NCBI GenBank assembly: GCA_910577315.1
Contig: CAJTME010000003.1
Coordinates: 1-64,000, forward strand
Direction of reading: 5' to 3'
From: an uncultured Muribaculaceae bacterium
Lineage (GTDB): Bacteria > Bacteroidota > Bacteroidia > Bacteroidales > Muribaculaceae
DNA length: 64,000 nt
Every line of letters starts with the position of its first letter. Positions within the stretch are counted from its first letter, which is position 1. The notes under the pieces are model-generated. The model was not told the DNA's origin and did not search any database. It worked only from the letters and a program-made list of their open reading frames with translations. A program made the position numbers and the translations under genes. Shown in pieces: positions 24,784 through 33,746 of this stretch.

Positions 24784-25965
24784 TTAGGAGAATTGCAAGA
24801 AAAGGCTGATGTCGAGGCTGCGGGCGCCGAGGATACGAGCAATGTCGGGATTGACGGGCTTGCCGAGGAAGGTGTAGGCGGCGCGGCTGAGGCCTTTGTT
24901 GAATTTGAGGGCGTTGGAGAGGCCGTCGCAGACGATTATGTCGTCGAAGAGGGTGAGGAGGGTCGTGCTGAGGGCCATTGCGGCAGTGCGCGGCACAGCC
25001 GAGCCGGCGTTGACGTAGCACGTGCGCACCTGGGCGCGCGGAGAGCAGTCGGAGGGGCAGGCGCTGGCCAGGTCTACGCACTGAAGGCTGGGAAAGAGGC
25101 AGGAGGCGGCGGAATGGGCGAGGTCGAAGGCGATGACACCGCGTTTCATCTCATCGACGACATCGACCCCGATTTCGATGGGATAGCGCGTGGGGGTGGC
25201 GATTACGACGTCGGCCGAACGGAGGGCACCGGCGAACACGCGCGGATGGAGGGCTGAGCCAATCACCTGGCTGTCGCCGAGTTCATGGAGGGCGTCGCGC
25301 AGCCGGTAGACGTCGTTGTCGAACATGCGCACCGTTGCACCCAGCCCCATGGCGGAACGGGCGGCGGCGCGGGCGGCGATGTCCGAGCCGATTATTGTGA
25401 CCTCGCAGGGTACGATTCCGGCCACGCCGCCAAGCAGTATGCCCTTGCCGTGGACGGGGTCGGCGAGAAGCGACGAGGCCATGGCCATTGCAGCGCGACC
25501 ATCGACCTCGCTGAGGATGTCAGCGAATGGACGGTGGCCGGCGGAGTCGGCGATGAGGTCGAGGGCTATGGCGATGATGTGGCGGCGCAGCAGGCAGCGC
25601 ACGGCCTCGGGGGTCTGATGGTCGGCGTGGAGGAGGCTCATCAGCACGGCGCCGTTCCTCATGTGGCGGGCGTCGGCAAGGGTTACGGCGGGGAGATGGA
25701 TGACGATGTCGCAGGCAAATGCCTCGGCGCGCCCGACGATGCGTACCCCACCCCGGCGGTATGAGTCGTCGGAAAAATGGATTGCCTCGGCGGCGCCGGC
25801 TTCCATCATCACATCGAATCCGCGCTCGCAGAGCATTGCGGCACCCTCGGGTGTCAGCGGAAAGCGGCGCTCGCCGGCCGATGATGCGGCAGGAAGGCCG
25901 ATGCTGATTTTACGTTTGTCGGTGAGCACGTCGCATAGCTGCTCGAGGGGGGTCGGGGTGGACAT
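24784..25965 (-). CDS. Alanine dehydrogenase/PntA-family protein with altered active site
   Basis: A 393-residue protein of the alanine dehydrogenase/transhydrogenase alpha family: ERRFPLTPEGAAMLCERGFDVMMEAGAAEAIHFSDDSY at the start, LLHADHQ (the position of the conserved His in YLHLA) and a central Rossmann segment. Two changes are odd: where typical enzymes have VKEP with the substrate-binding Lys, this has IHLPAV, and the dinucleotide motif GxGxxG reads GSDIAA. Either substrate or cofactor use has diverged, or the protein is not an active alanine dehydrogenase. It starts inside a seven-base repeat that also ends aroK. Confidence 0.75.
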   Translation of the reverse strand: MSTPTPLEQLCDVLTDKRKISIGLPAASSAGERRFPLTPEGAAMLCERGFDVMMEAGAAEAIHFSDDSYRRGGVRIVGRAEAFACDIVIHLPAVTLADARHMRNGAVLMSLLHADHQTPEAVRCLLRRHIIAIALDLIADSAGHRPFADILSEVDGRAAMAMASSLLADPVHGKGILLGGVAGIVPCEVTIIGSDIAARAAARSAMGLGATVRMFDNDVYRLRDALHELGDSQVIGSALHPRVFAGALRSADVVIATPTRYPIEIGVDVVDEMKRGVIAFDLAHSAASCLFPSLQCVDLASACPSDCSPRAQVRTCYVNAGSAVPRTAAMALSTTLLTLFDDIIVCDGLSNALKFNKGLSRAAYTFLGKPVNPDIARILGARSLDISLFLQFS

Positions 25966-25966
25966 C

Positions 25967-26030
25967 TAATTAAAATTAGAAATTAGGAATTAGGAATTGG
26001 GAATTAGGAATTGGGAACTGGGAACTGGGG
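25967..26030. repeat. Heptanucleotide repeat, family A, copy 3
   Basis: Units of AATTAGG/AATTGGG/AACTGGG on the plus strand (reverse complement of the AATTCCT form) fill the 3' end of the shikimate kinase gene and the gap to the next gene. The C-terminal residues QFLIPNS of the kinase and its stop codon are encoded by this repeat. Confidence 0.85.
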
Positions 26031-26577
26031 GGAGGCGCAGCAATTGGAGGAACCGGGCGGTGGTGTCGGCGATTTCGCCGGGGGTGTCGAGGCGGGATGA
26101 ATCGAAGCGCAGGTGGGCGCGGCTGTAAAACGGCATGCGCGCAGCGAGGTTCGCGTCAACGAAGGTTTCGAGCTCGTCGCGAGTTTTGCCGGCCACGAGC
26201 GGGCGGGTGGACATGGCTTCTTCAAGACGCCGCAGGGTTATATCGCGGTGGGCGTCGAGCCAAACGACTGTTCCCGAGGCGAGCATGAGCTCCATGTTGC
26301 GGCCATGGCAGGGTGTGCCCCCGCCGCAGGCCACCAGCATGCGGCGCCCAGGGCGAGCAGCCGCAAGGGAAGCCAAAGTTTCCGACTCCATGTGGCGGAA
26401 TGTGTCCTCGCCCATTGTGGCGAATATCTCACTGACCGTCATTCCAGCCGCCTGCTCCACGGCCTCGTCAAGGTCGATAAAACTGATGTCGGCGCAAGCG
26501 GCTACGGCTCGACCCAGGGTGGTCTTGCCGCAGGCCATGTAGCCTATGAGGAATATCGGTGAGTAAGGTTCAGCCAC
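25990..26577 (-). CDS. aroK: Shikimate kinase
   Basis: A 195-residue kinase that phosphorylates shikimate in aromatic amino acid synthesis. Walker A is GYMACGKTTLG (residues 12-22), the shikimate site FIDLDEAVE (about 35-43), LVACGGGTPC (about 83) and the lid TRPLVAGKTRDELE (about 133). The enzyme domain ends near residue 178; the last residues (SSQFLIPNS) come from the family A repeat and are probably not part of the fold. It lies four bases downstream of mscL. Confidence 0.92.
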   Translation of the reverse strand: MAEPYSPIFLIGYMACGKTTLGRAVAACADISFIDLDEAVEQAAGMTVSEIFATMGEDTFRHMESETLASLAAARPGRRMLVACGGGTPCHGRNMELMLASGTVVWLDAHRDITLRRLEEAMSTRPLVAGKTRDELETFVDANLAARMPFYSRAHLRFDSSRLDTPGEIADTTARFLQLLRLPPVPSSQFLIPNS

Positions 26578-26581
26578 CGGC

Positions 26582-27028
26582 TCACTTGTTCTTGTCGGCC
26601 TGCTGCTTGAGGAGGTCGCGGATTTCGGTGAGAAGTTCTTCCTGAGTGGGACCGGCGGGTGCGGGTTCTTCGGCGGGAGCCTCTTCCTTCTTGCGCATCA
26701 TCTTGTTCATCACCTTGATGGCAAGGAAGATACAGAAAGCAATAATGAGGAAATCGACGATTGTCTGCACGAACGCGCCCCAGGTGATTGCAACCTCGGG
26801 GGTTATGACTTCCTGGGTGGTTCCGTCGACAACGGCTGATTTAAGCACATATTTGAATTCGGAGAAGTTGGCGCCGCCAGTAAGCACGCCGATTCCGGGC
26901 ATTATGACATCGTTGACGAGAGATGTTACGATTTTGCCGAAGGCACCGCCGATGATTACGCCGACGGCCATATCGACCACATTGCCGCGCATGGCAAATT
27001 CCTTGAATTCGGAAAAGAATTTTTTCAT
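26582..27028 (-). CDS. mscL: Large-conductance mechanosensitive channel
   Basis: The start at 27028 gives MKKFFSEFKEFAMRGNVVDMAVGVIIGGAFGKIV, the N-terminal helix and first membrane segment of MscL. A second membrane segment (FVQTIVDFLIIAFCIFLAIKVM) and a cytoplasmic charged helix with an alanine/proline/glutamate linker (EEAPAEEPAPAGP) follow. At 148 residues it is a normal length. It releases solutes on hypo-osmotic shock. A canonical promoter precedes it (27107-27138). Confidence 0.95.
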   Translation of the reverse strand: MKKFFSEFKEFAMRGNVVDMAVGVIIGGAFGKIVTSLVNDVIMPGIGVLTGGANFSEFKYVLKSAVVDGTTQEVITPEVAITWGAFVQTIVDFLIIAFCIFLAIKVMNKMMRKKEEAPAEEPAPAGPTQEELLTEIRDLLKQQADKNK

Positions 27029-27106
27029 AGTTATGTTCGGTTTCGTGAATATTTCAAATAATCGAAACAAACCAACGGCAATTGGGTTCGCCGCCCACGG
27101 TTTTTG

Positions 27107-27138
27107 CAAAGTTAAATAAAAAAATGCCAATAGCCAAA
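27107..27138 (-). promoter_or_regulatory. mscL promoter
   Basis: Minus strand TTTG (27138-27135), 20 bases, TAACTTTG (27114-27107), about 79 bases before the start codon. Confidence 0.75.
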
Positions 27139-27140
27139 AA

Positions 27141-27342
27141 TTCACGATTTACGATGCACCTTATTATAATGCACGATTCACAATGCACAATGCACGATGC
27201 ACAGCACAATGCACAATTCACAATGCACAATGCACTATTCACGATGCACTATTCACGATGACAACCTAAATAAAGTCCATAAACATCCTCGCCCTACATC
27301 ATTGTGCATCGTGCATTATGAATCGTGAATCTTGCATTACAT
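27141..27342. repeat. Heptanucleotide repeat, family B, with inverted half
   Basis: The 419-base gap between the divergent mscL and FadL-like genes is largely repeat. From 27141 to 27260 units of CAC(A/G/T)AT(T/G) run in tandem; from about 27298 to 27342 the same units run inverted, so the two halves could pair in a long imperfect hairpin. The canonical promoters of both genes lie just outside. No gene is seen here. Confidence 0.8.
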
Positions 27343-27361
27343 TGTTGTTTTGCGGGAAATG

Positions 27362-27393
27362 TTTGTCAAATCGGCGAAAAGTTAGTACTTTTG
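27362..27393 (+). promoter_or_regulatory. Promoter of the FadL-like gene
   Basis: TTTG (27362-27365), 20 bases, TACTTTTG (27386-27393), 54 bases before the ATG: a canonical pair. Confidence 0.8.
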
Positions 27394-27447
27394 TCGAAAT
27401 TTTCAGAGTGGCACCCTGAGGGGAGCCTTCACTAAACACACATTTTG

Positions 27448-28812
27448 ATGAAAAAATCAGCCATCATCGCGCTCATGCTCGGCACGGCAATCGCCGCAAA
27501 TGCCGAAGGTTATCAGGTAAATACATTCAGCGCGAAGCAAGAGGGCATGGGCCACGCCGGCGTGGCCATGCCACTGGGTGCGGAAAGTCAGCTTTTCAAT
27601 CCCGGCGCACTCGCATTCTCCGACAAAACGTTTGAAATCTCGGGCGCGGTCAGCGCCATCTCGGCCCACGCCACCGCAACATACGACGGAGCCGATTACA
27701 AGACCGACAACGGCATCTCCACTCCGATGAACTTCTCGGCGGCCTTCCGCATCTTTGACAACTTCTACGGCGGTCTCACATTCTACACCCCCTATGGCTC
27801 GGCCATCAACTGGGGCGAGAACTGGCCCGGCGCTGTGCTCAACCAGCAGGTCAGCATCAAATGCTTCACCCTCCAGCCCACCCTGTCGTGGCGTTTTTTG
27901 CCCAACCTGTCGGTCGGCGCGGGCGTGATGGTTTCGTGGGGCTCGGTCAACCTCGACAAGGGTCTGATGACAGCTACGTCGCTCAACAAACTGATGGGTG
28001 CGCTCGGCATGCCCCCCGAGGCAATGTACGCCCCCGGCGTCACCCCGGCGTCGGTAAACCTCAACGGCAAATCGAACCTCGCGGTGGGCTATACCCTCGG
28101 CGCCCTTTGGGAAATCAACCGCCACTGGAACATCGGCGCTTCGTTCCGCTCGAAAATGACCATGACAGTCGGCAAGGGAGCCGCCGCAGTCAGCTATAAC
28201 GGCGCCGCCGAGCAACTTCTCACCCCGGTGCTCGACAACCTCAACCACACCAATTTCAGGGCATCGCTCCCCTGCCCTTACGTATTCACCGCCGGCATCG
28301 CCTACAAGCCCATCGACAACCTAACCCTGGCGTTCGACGCCCAGCTCAACGGATGGGGGACCTACAGGCATCTCGATATTGAATTTGACAACCTCGAGGC
28401 GTTCAACCAGCATCTGATCAAGGACTACAAAAACGCCATGACATATCACATCGGCGCCCAGTGGGGCGTGACCCGCCGCCTCGACCTCCGCGCCGGCCTG
28501 ATGATTGACACCAATCCCTGCAACAAGGAATATTACAACCCCGAGACTCCGGGTCAGACCCGCATCGAGCCGTCGGTTGGCTTCTCGTTCCGTCCCATCA
28601 AGAACCTCAGCGTCGATTTCGCCTTCATGTATGTGCAGGGCACCGGCATGAACGGCGCAACGGGCCGCTATGACGACCTGGTGTACAAAGTGGCAGCGCA
28701 GACCAATCCGGCCCTGCCCGGCCTCCTGGGCCTGCAGCCCGAAGGCACCTTCACCGCCGACTATCATGTCCACGCATTCATCCCGGCACTGGGTCTGAGC
28801 TACAGCTTCTGA
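27448..28812 (+). CDS. FadL/OmpP1-family outer-membrane transporter
   Basis: A 454-residue beta barrel of the FadL family, which takes up long-chain fatty acids and other hydrophobic compounds. The signal peptide is KKSAIIALMLGTAIAANA. The mature N-terminus (GYQVNTFSAKQEGMGHAGVAMPLGAESQLFNPGALAF) is the hatch region with the conserved NPA-like motif (here NPGAL). Amphipathic strands run to an aromatic end (FIPALGLSYSF). The ATG at 27448 is used; the preceding TTG is part of no signal. It converges on the gene at 28904 with a shared hairpin between. Confidence 0.9.
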   Translation: MKKSAIIALMLGTAIAANAEGYQVNTFSAKQEGMGHAGVAMPLGAESQLFNPGALAFSDKTFEISGAVSAISAHATATYDGADYKTDNGISTPMNFSAAFRIFDNFYGGLTFYTPYGSAINWGENWPGAVLNQQVSIKCFTLQPTLSWRFLPNLSVGAGVMVSWGSVNLDKGLMTATSLNKLMGALGMPPEAMYAPGVTPASVNLNGKSNLAVGYTLGALWEINRHWNIGASFRSKMTMTVGKGAAAVSYNGAAEQLLTPVLDNLNHTNFRASLPCPYVFTAGIAYKPIDNLTLAFDAQLNGWGTYRHLDIEFDNLEAFNQHLIKDYKNAMTYHIGAQWGVTRRLDLRAGLMIDTNPCNKEYYNPETPGQTRIEPSVGFSFRPIKNLSVDFAFMYVQGTGMNGATGRYDDLVYKVAAQTNPALPGLLGLQPEGTFTADYHVHAFIPALGLSYSF

Positions 28813-28842
28813 GCCCGGCAACGGACACAGCCATACATACTA

Positions 28843-28885
28843 CAAGGGCACATGCCCCCGACGCAGGTCGAGGCATGTGCCCTTG
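28843..28885. terminator. Bidirectional terminator between convergent genes
   Basis: Perfect 14-bp inverted repeat (28843-28856 with 28872-28885, arms CAAGGGCA...) around a 15-base loop, 31 bases after the FadL-like gene and 19 bases after the end of the secreted-protein gene on the other strand. No long T run is present on either side, so efficiency is uncertain. Confidence 0.7.
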
Positions 28886-28903
28886 AACTATATGAGAGAT
28901 ATG

Positions 28904-31900
28904 TTATTTCACGAGCACTTTGCGTGACACGCCGGATGCCGTGACGAGATATGCACCGGGAGCCACCGACACGCGGACGTCGCCATGGCCACGGTATACC
29001 GCGCGTCCATCAACCGAATGGATGCGGACTTCCGCACCGGCACAGCCGCAGACCACAATGTCTGAACCTTCGACCGCAACACGGAGTGACGCGAGCGAGG
29101 CATCGTCAATACCGAGAGCCAGTATGGTAGCCGTGTTGGAGGCTGCCGAGATGCCACGGTTGTAGTTGACAATCACGCGATAGTCATGAGAGCCGCCGTC
29201 TTCAACCATATCGGTATATGCAGGTTGCATTACGGGAGCATCATTTATGCGGACGCCGTCGCGGTACACGTCGTAATGGTCTATTGCCAGCACTGCGTTA
29301 GCGATTTCGAACTTCACATCATCAATCATCAGCATGAAACCCTCGCCGCCGGGGTTGACGGCACGGATGGCAAAACGTTTTGCACCGGCGGGGAGGTTGA
29401 ATTCATAGTGCTTATATGCGGCGTTGCCGATCGCATCCACAAGCTGCGGCACCTCGATTTCGCCGTCGGGACAGAGCGTGATGAAATCGTCGGGGTCGGT
29501 TGAATTGCTCATGGAATAGAGCACTTCCATATGGTCGAGATAGTCCGGATGGTAGCTGCGGGCCTCAAACGAGATGGCCTGAGCCTCACCGCTGAGTTCC
29601 GGCGATATGGCCCAGTCATCCTGATTCTTGTCGTAGGGAAGGATATACATGGCCACAAGGCACTTGCTGCCTGACGAACCCTTTACAAGGTTGACGAGTT
29701 CAGGGTTGTAGAAGAATATCTCTTCATCTTCGCCGTCAAACACGAAGAACGAGTGGCGGGTGCGCATGGCCACGGCATCGGGCATGGCGGCGCCGTCGAG
29801 CGAGCCTATTTGCTGGCCGTCGCGGTCAATCATCGTCCATCCGGCCACATCTTCGGTCCATGCGGGGGCATCGCTGAAATCCTCAACGGGTTTCGCGTCA
29901 AATCCGTCGGTCGACGGGGCTGTCCATGTCAGCACAACCTCGCTGCCATCGCCATGCACGGCGATGAGGTCACTGACCGAAGGATATTCCGGCAGATTGA
30001 GCACGGGCACTGCGGCCGGGGTTGCGTCGTTATCGGCAACTTCATCACCATCCGCCGTCACCTTTACAAAATATTCGGGCGATGCAGTTGTGAGCGGACT
30101 GAGTGTCTGGGTGAATTCAACGGAAGTCTCGTTGCCGGCGGCAAGCGCTACGGAATGGACTTCGTCGACAAGCTCGCCGTTGCAGTACAGGCCTGCCGTG
30201 AAGCCGGCGCAGTCGTTCCTGCCGAGATTCACGACAGTGGCGGTGAGCTTGAATTCCTTGACGAGCTCAACGCGGGCAGGCACCGACAGAGCTGTGGCAG
30301 CAAGGTCGACGGCGGGCAGCTGCTGCACCCGCATGTTGTCGAAGAGCATGTCCTGATGGCTGATGAAGAAGGGGCGCACGATTAGTTTGACATTGGCGCC
30401 GGCAAAATCAGCGAGGGGCACGCGCACATAGTTCCAACCCTCGTGGCATGAGCCGTCAGCATGGTCGACGGTGGCGAGGAGATGATTCTTGCCGTCAGCC
30501 GTCACGGCGAGAATGTCGAAAGTATTGGTATCGCCTTCCGACCATACGTAATGGTAAATCGACATCCAGGCTTCCGAACCGGCCGGTAAGGCAATCTTGC
30601 CGGTGAAGAATTCAGGCGAGACATACTGCATCGGGCAGTAGACTTTAAGGAATGCGTCATCGCCGTCCTGAGCGGCCACCTTGTCGTCCTGCATATTGCC
30701 TACAGACACTTCGCCGAACGAACCTTCGGGCATCACGTAACCGAGCATATTGGCGGCGCGGTCATCGGCATTGAAGCTGTGCGAATAGGGTATCTCAGCC
30801 GGCTTGCCAACAGGCACCATGTCGGAGCGTGTGAATCCAAGGCTTTCGAGACCGAGGTTGAACACCTTGACATAGAAGAGGGCGAAGGCTTGTTCATCGG
30901 TGGCGCATACGGTAAATTTCGCCTCGCGGGAAGCGATGGGTTCCTCGAGAAGTTCCTGAGCCACGTTATCCCCGTCGGCCACATATACCATGTATGTGAG
31001 ATTTTCGTCCTTCAAGGGGCGGCCGTCAATGTCAGCGGCCGGAGCATCCCAGCTGACGGTTACCTCGCCGGGAACCGAGGTCTCGACCACACGCACGGCA
31101 GGAACGTTTTCGGGAGCCACGGGGCCAACATAAACACTCTTGCGGGCCACCCGGCCTATGTTGCCGTCGGCATCCCATGCGGTGAATGTATAGGTATATG
31201 TACCGAACGCCGGGATGTCGTTGTCAGAGAAAGTAAGCGCGGCTGCGGCCTCTACACCGTTGAATTCAGCCACCGGTGCATCCTTGTCCTCGCGTCCCAC
31301 GACAACCTTGCCCAGCGTGCCGGCTGCGGCGCCGGAGATGTCGGTGGCGGGGGCGTTGAACCGGCCCGTGAGTGTGAGATGTCCGTCGGCGTCGGGCGTA
31401 AGCTCTATATCTGTGGGTTCAGTGGGCGAAGTAGCGGCCATCGGGGCGCTGACGCGTATGTCCTTCACCTGAATCATGAACATTGACGCATCGCTCATGG
31501 CATGCCATCCGAAGTAATACGAACCTGTTTTGTCGGGCTTGACCGTAAGAGTCTTGATTTCAGCCGTCGAGAGGTCGCCCACAAGGTCGGTGGGAGGTAT
31601 AAGTTCGGTAGTCATAGCCGCGGGGGTAGCCGCCGCACCCATGGCCACGGCATAGCGCTCCTTATACATGGTGTGGCCGGCGGCGATGCTGAAACTGAAT
31701 TCATATATCTTGCCGGCTTCAAGATGGAACGCGGGCGTGAATAGCCAGTCATCGCCGGGATTGCTGGTGTCGTAATCGTACTTGAAGCATCCGTAATAGG
31801 GCGAGAAGTACCATTCGACGGCATCGTTATTGGCGTTGACGACTGTATACAGGCCGTCGTCGTAAGGTTCAGAGCTGAACGATGAACTGTAAGGAGGCGT

Positions 31901-33430
31901 TATTGAGCCTACTCCGATTTTTGCAAGCACCTCTTGGGACGTAGCGTCGGCATAGCATGCCTGAATGCCGTAGGAGAGCATGGTGTAGGTGTCGGGGATA
32001 TCGACTGTCTCGTCGAAGTACGTGTCGGTCATGCCTTCGGCAAGCACCTTGCCGTCGCGGGTCAGCGTGTAGGTCACCCCAGCGGGATCGATATAGCCTC
32101 CATCGGCCGACCCGGTGACAGGTTCCCAATTGAGCCATACGTAGCCCGAGCCGTCAGTGTGGGCGGTGAAACCATCGGGCGCCAAAGGCACGCCGCTGCC
32201 GACCACAACATCGATTTTGGCAGAGGGACCCTTGCCGGCCTCGTTCTCAGCATAGGCCACGAGGGTGTGGACACCTTTGGTTGCGACCTCCGTGCTGCCA
32301 TAGAGCGTGGCGCCGAATGCCGACTCGCCGCCGTCGATCTTCTCACCGTCGAGCATCAGCGTCCATGTCAGGAATCCGTCGGGGGTGTCGCCGTTGAAAA
32401 GTGTCGACGGCATGGCGATTTCATAAGACACCGTCATGGAACCTTGCGGAGCCGATGCCGTGATTGACGGGGCCGCGGGGGCGAGAGGTTCGGCAGCGGG
32501 GCTGACGACCTCAAGCACCGTCACTTCGTCGCAGTCGGGAAAATCCACCAGCAGCGATGCCGACCCGGTGGCCAGGTCGATAGCCCACAGCGAACTGGTG
32601 CCGGTGACAGGTGCATACGAGAATATGAATGTGCCGCTTTTTGCATCGAAAACAGCGCTTGACACATAATATGGGCGCAGGCCGGTGTCGCCGACGAGGG
32701 TAAACTCGCCTGTGGCCTTATCGACCTTGACAAAGCTGCCGTCTTCAAGTACGGCGTAATACTGGCCGGTGGCGTCACACGCCACGCCGAACATCTTCTC
32801 GCCGTCGCCGAGGGTGCGGATGGGCTGGCTCAGGCCGGAGGGATAATCGGCCTTGGCCCATGTGAGAAACTCATAGTTGTCGTCATAGTAGCAGCCATAA
32901 ACGCTGCCGGTGGTGGGATCCTCAGCGCAGTCAGTGGCCAGAATCGAATATTCTCCTTGGATATAATCGATCTGTTCCCAGGTGTTTGTGTCATACACAT
33001 AGAGTTCGGGGCTCACAAAGCCCATTCCCCAGTCCATAACACTGGCAGCATAATATTTGCCGGAACCATCGTTCCAGCCACCGTAGTCAGCCATGACGTC
33101 GGGAGCCACCATCTCAAAACTGCCGCCGGCAGTGGTGGGGACGGTATACAGGCCCGGAACGTAGCTGAAACTGGCCGAAGCCACCACGCAGCCGCGCAGC
33201 TCTATGTCTTTTCTCAACTCGGCCATGCCTGAATATCGCGCACGGGATTTACGGGCGCGGGCGGCCTCGCCCGGGGCAGGCTGCGCCACGGCAGTGTGGA
33301 ATCCGGGCACACTATGCGCCGCCACTGTTTTTGTCCTGGTGGGCACCAGCTGACGGAACGGTCGGGGAGCGGCCATCATCATGGCCGACACTGCCGTCAC
33401 CGCCAGCGTTAGGGTTAACTGTCTTTTCAT
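28904..33430 (-). CDS. Very large secreted protein with FN3-like repeats and type IX-like C-terminus
   Basis: The start at 33430 gives the signal peptide KRQLTLTLAVTAVSAMMMAA; upstream reading covers the promoter. The 1508-residue product has an N-terminal beta-propeller-like part (GSVYGCYYDDNYEF, DATGQYYAVLEDGSFVKVDKATGEF), a series of fibronectin III-like modules (PLAPDGFTAHTDGSGYVWLNWEPVTG; PAVRVVETSVPGEVTVSWDAP; YPSVSDLIAVHGDGSEVVLTW), two jelly-roll-like modules (PYSSSFSSEPYDDG, PYSHSFNADDRAANM; each followed by a FNMRVQ/IQVKDIRV-type strand) and a short C-terminal domain (SVDGRAVYRG..APGAYLVTASGVSRKVLVK) of the type IX sorting type. Likely exported to the surface; possibly adhesive or proteolytic-associated. 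No catalytic site seen. Confidence 0.85.
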   Translation of the reverse strand: MKRQLTLTLAVTAVSAMMMAAPRPFRQLVPTRTKTVAAHSVPGFHTAVAQPAPGEAARARKSRARYSGMAELRKDIELRGCVVASASFSYVPGLYTVPTTAGGSFEMVAPDVMADYGGWNDGSGKYYAASVMDWGMGFVSPELYVYDTNTWEQIDYIQGEYSILATDCAEDPTTGSVYGCYYDDNYEFLTWAKADYPSGLSQPIRTLGDGEKMFGVACDATGQYYAVLEDGSFVKVDKATGEFTLVGDTGLRPYYVSSAVFDAKSGTFIFSYAPVTGTSSLWAIDLATGSASLLVDFPDCDEVTVLEVVSPAAEPLAPAAPSITASAPQGSMTVSYEIAMPSTLFNGDTPDGFLTWTLMLDGEKIDGGESAFGATLYGSTEVATKGVHTLVAYAENEAGKGPSAKIDVVVGSGVPLAPDGFTAHTDGSGYVWLNWEPVTGSADGGYIDPAGVTYTLTRDGKVLAEGMTDTYFDETVDIPDTYTMLSYGIQACYADATSQEVLAKIGVGSITPPYSSSFSSEPYDDGLYTVVNANNDAVEWYFSPYYGCFKYDYDTSNPGDDWLFTPAFHLEAGKIYEFSFSIAAGHTMYKERYAVAMGAAATPAAMTTELIPPTDLVGDLSTAEIKTLTVKPDKTGSYYFGWHAMSDASMFMIQVKDIRVSAPMAATSPTEPTDIELTPDADGHLTLTGRFNAPATDISGAAAGTLGKVVVGREDKDAPVAEFNGVEAAAALTFSDNDIPAFGTYTYTFTAWDADGNIGRVARKSVYVGPVAPENVPAVRVVETSVPGEVTVSWDAPAADIDGRPLKDENLTYMVYVADGDNVAQELLEEPIASREAKFTVCATDEQAFALFYVKVFNLGLESLGFTRSDMVPVGKPAEIPYSHSFNADDRAANMLGYVMPEGSFGEVSVGNMQDDKVAAQDGDDAFLKVYCPMQYVSPEFFTGKIALPAGSEAWMSIYHYVWSEGDTNTFDILAVTADGKNHLLATVDHADGSCHEGWNYVRVPLADFAGANVKLIVRPFFISHQDMLFDNMRVQQLPAVDLAATALSVPARVELVKEFKLTATVVNLGRNDCAGFTAGLYCNGELVDEVHSVALAAGNETSVEFTQTLSPLTTASPEYFVKVTADGDEVADNDATPAAVPVLNLPEYPSVSDLIAVHGDGSEVVLTWTAPSTDGFDAKPVEDFSDAPAWTEDVAGWTMIDRDGQQIGSLDGAAMPDAVAMRTRHSFFVFDGEDEEIFFYNPELVNLVKGSSGSKCLVAMYILPYDKNQDDWAISPELSGEAQAISFEARSYHPDYLDHMEVLYSMSNSTDPDDFITLCPDGEIEVPQLVDAIGNAAYKHYEFNLPAGAKRFAIRAVNPGGEGFMLMIDDVKFEIANAVLAIDHYDVYRDGVRINDAPVMQPAYTDMVEDGGSHDYRVIVNYNRGISAASNTATILALGIDDASLASLRVAVEGSDIVVCGCAGAEVRIHSVDGRAVYRGHGDVRVSVAPGAYLVTASGVSRKVLVK

Positions 33431-33531
33431 AAGCAAGATCAGGATTATAATTAGTCGTTCATAACTGACATAGGAGGACGCGGGGACTGTCGCGTTTGGA
33501 AAAGTGGCCCGTATTCCCGCCACATCAAACG

Positions 33532-33562
33532 CAAATATACATATAAAATCCAACCAAGCAAA
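33532..33562 (-). promoter_or_regulatory. Promoter of the large secreted-protein gene
   Basis: Minus strand TTTG (33562-33559), 19 bases, TATATTTG (33539-33532), about 100 bases before the start codon. The 316-base gap to mutS holds this promoter and the mutS promoter, divergent; nothing else was seen. Confidence 0.78.
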
Positions 33563-33691
33563 GCATTTTGCCAAAATTTCGCTTTTTCAAATGACAACAC
33601 GGCCAATGCCAGGGATTGCATGCCGGCAAAACGGGCTTTTCCACCCATGTAACGGCGGCAGTGAGCGGGAGAGCTGCTTCGTCTTTTTTGT

Positions 33692-33722
33692 TTTGCTGTG
33701 TCGTGGGTTTTTCGTAATTTTG
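33692..33722 (+). promoter_or_regulatory. mutS promoter
   Basis: TTTG (33692-33695), 19 bases, TAATTTTG (33715-33722), 24 bases before the mutS ATG. Confidence 0.78.
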
Positions 33723-33746
33723 TCATTCACATTTAGGAATTGAGCC

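Noticed and set aside
27142..27242. Cysteine-rich small protein on the minus strand in the mscL upstream region
   Set aside because: It is a translation of the family B repeat and has no independent support.
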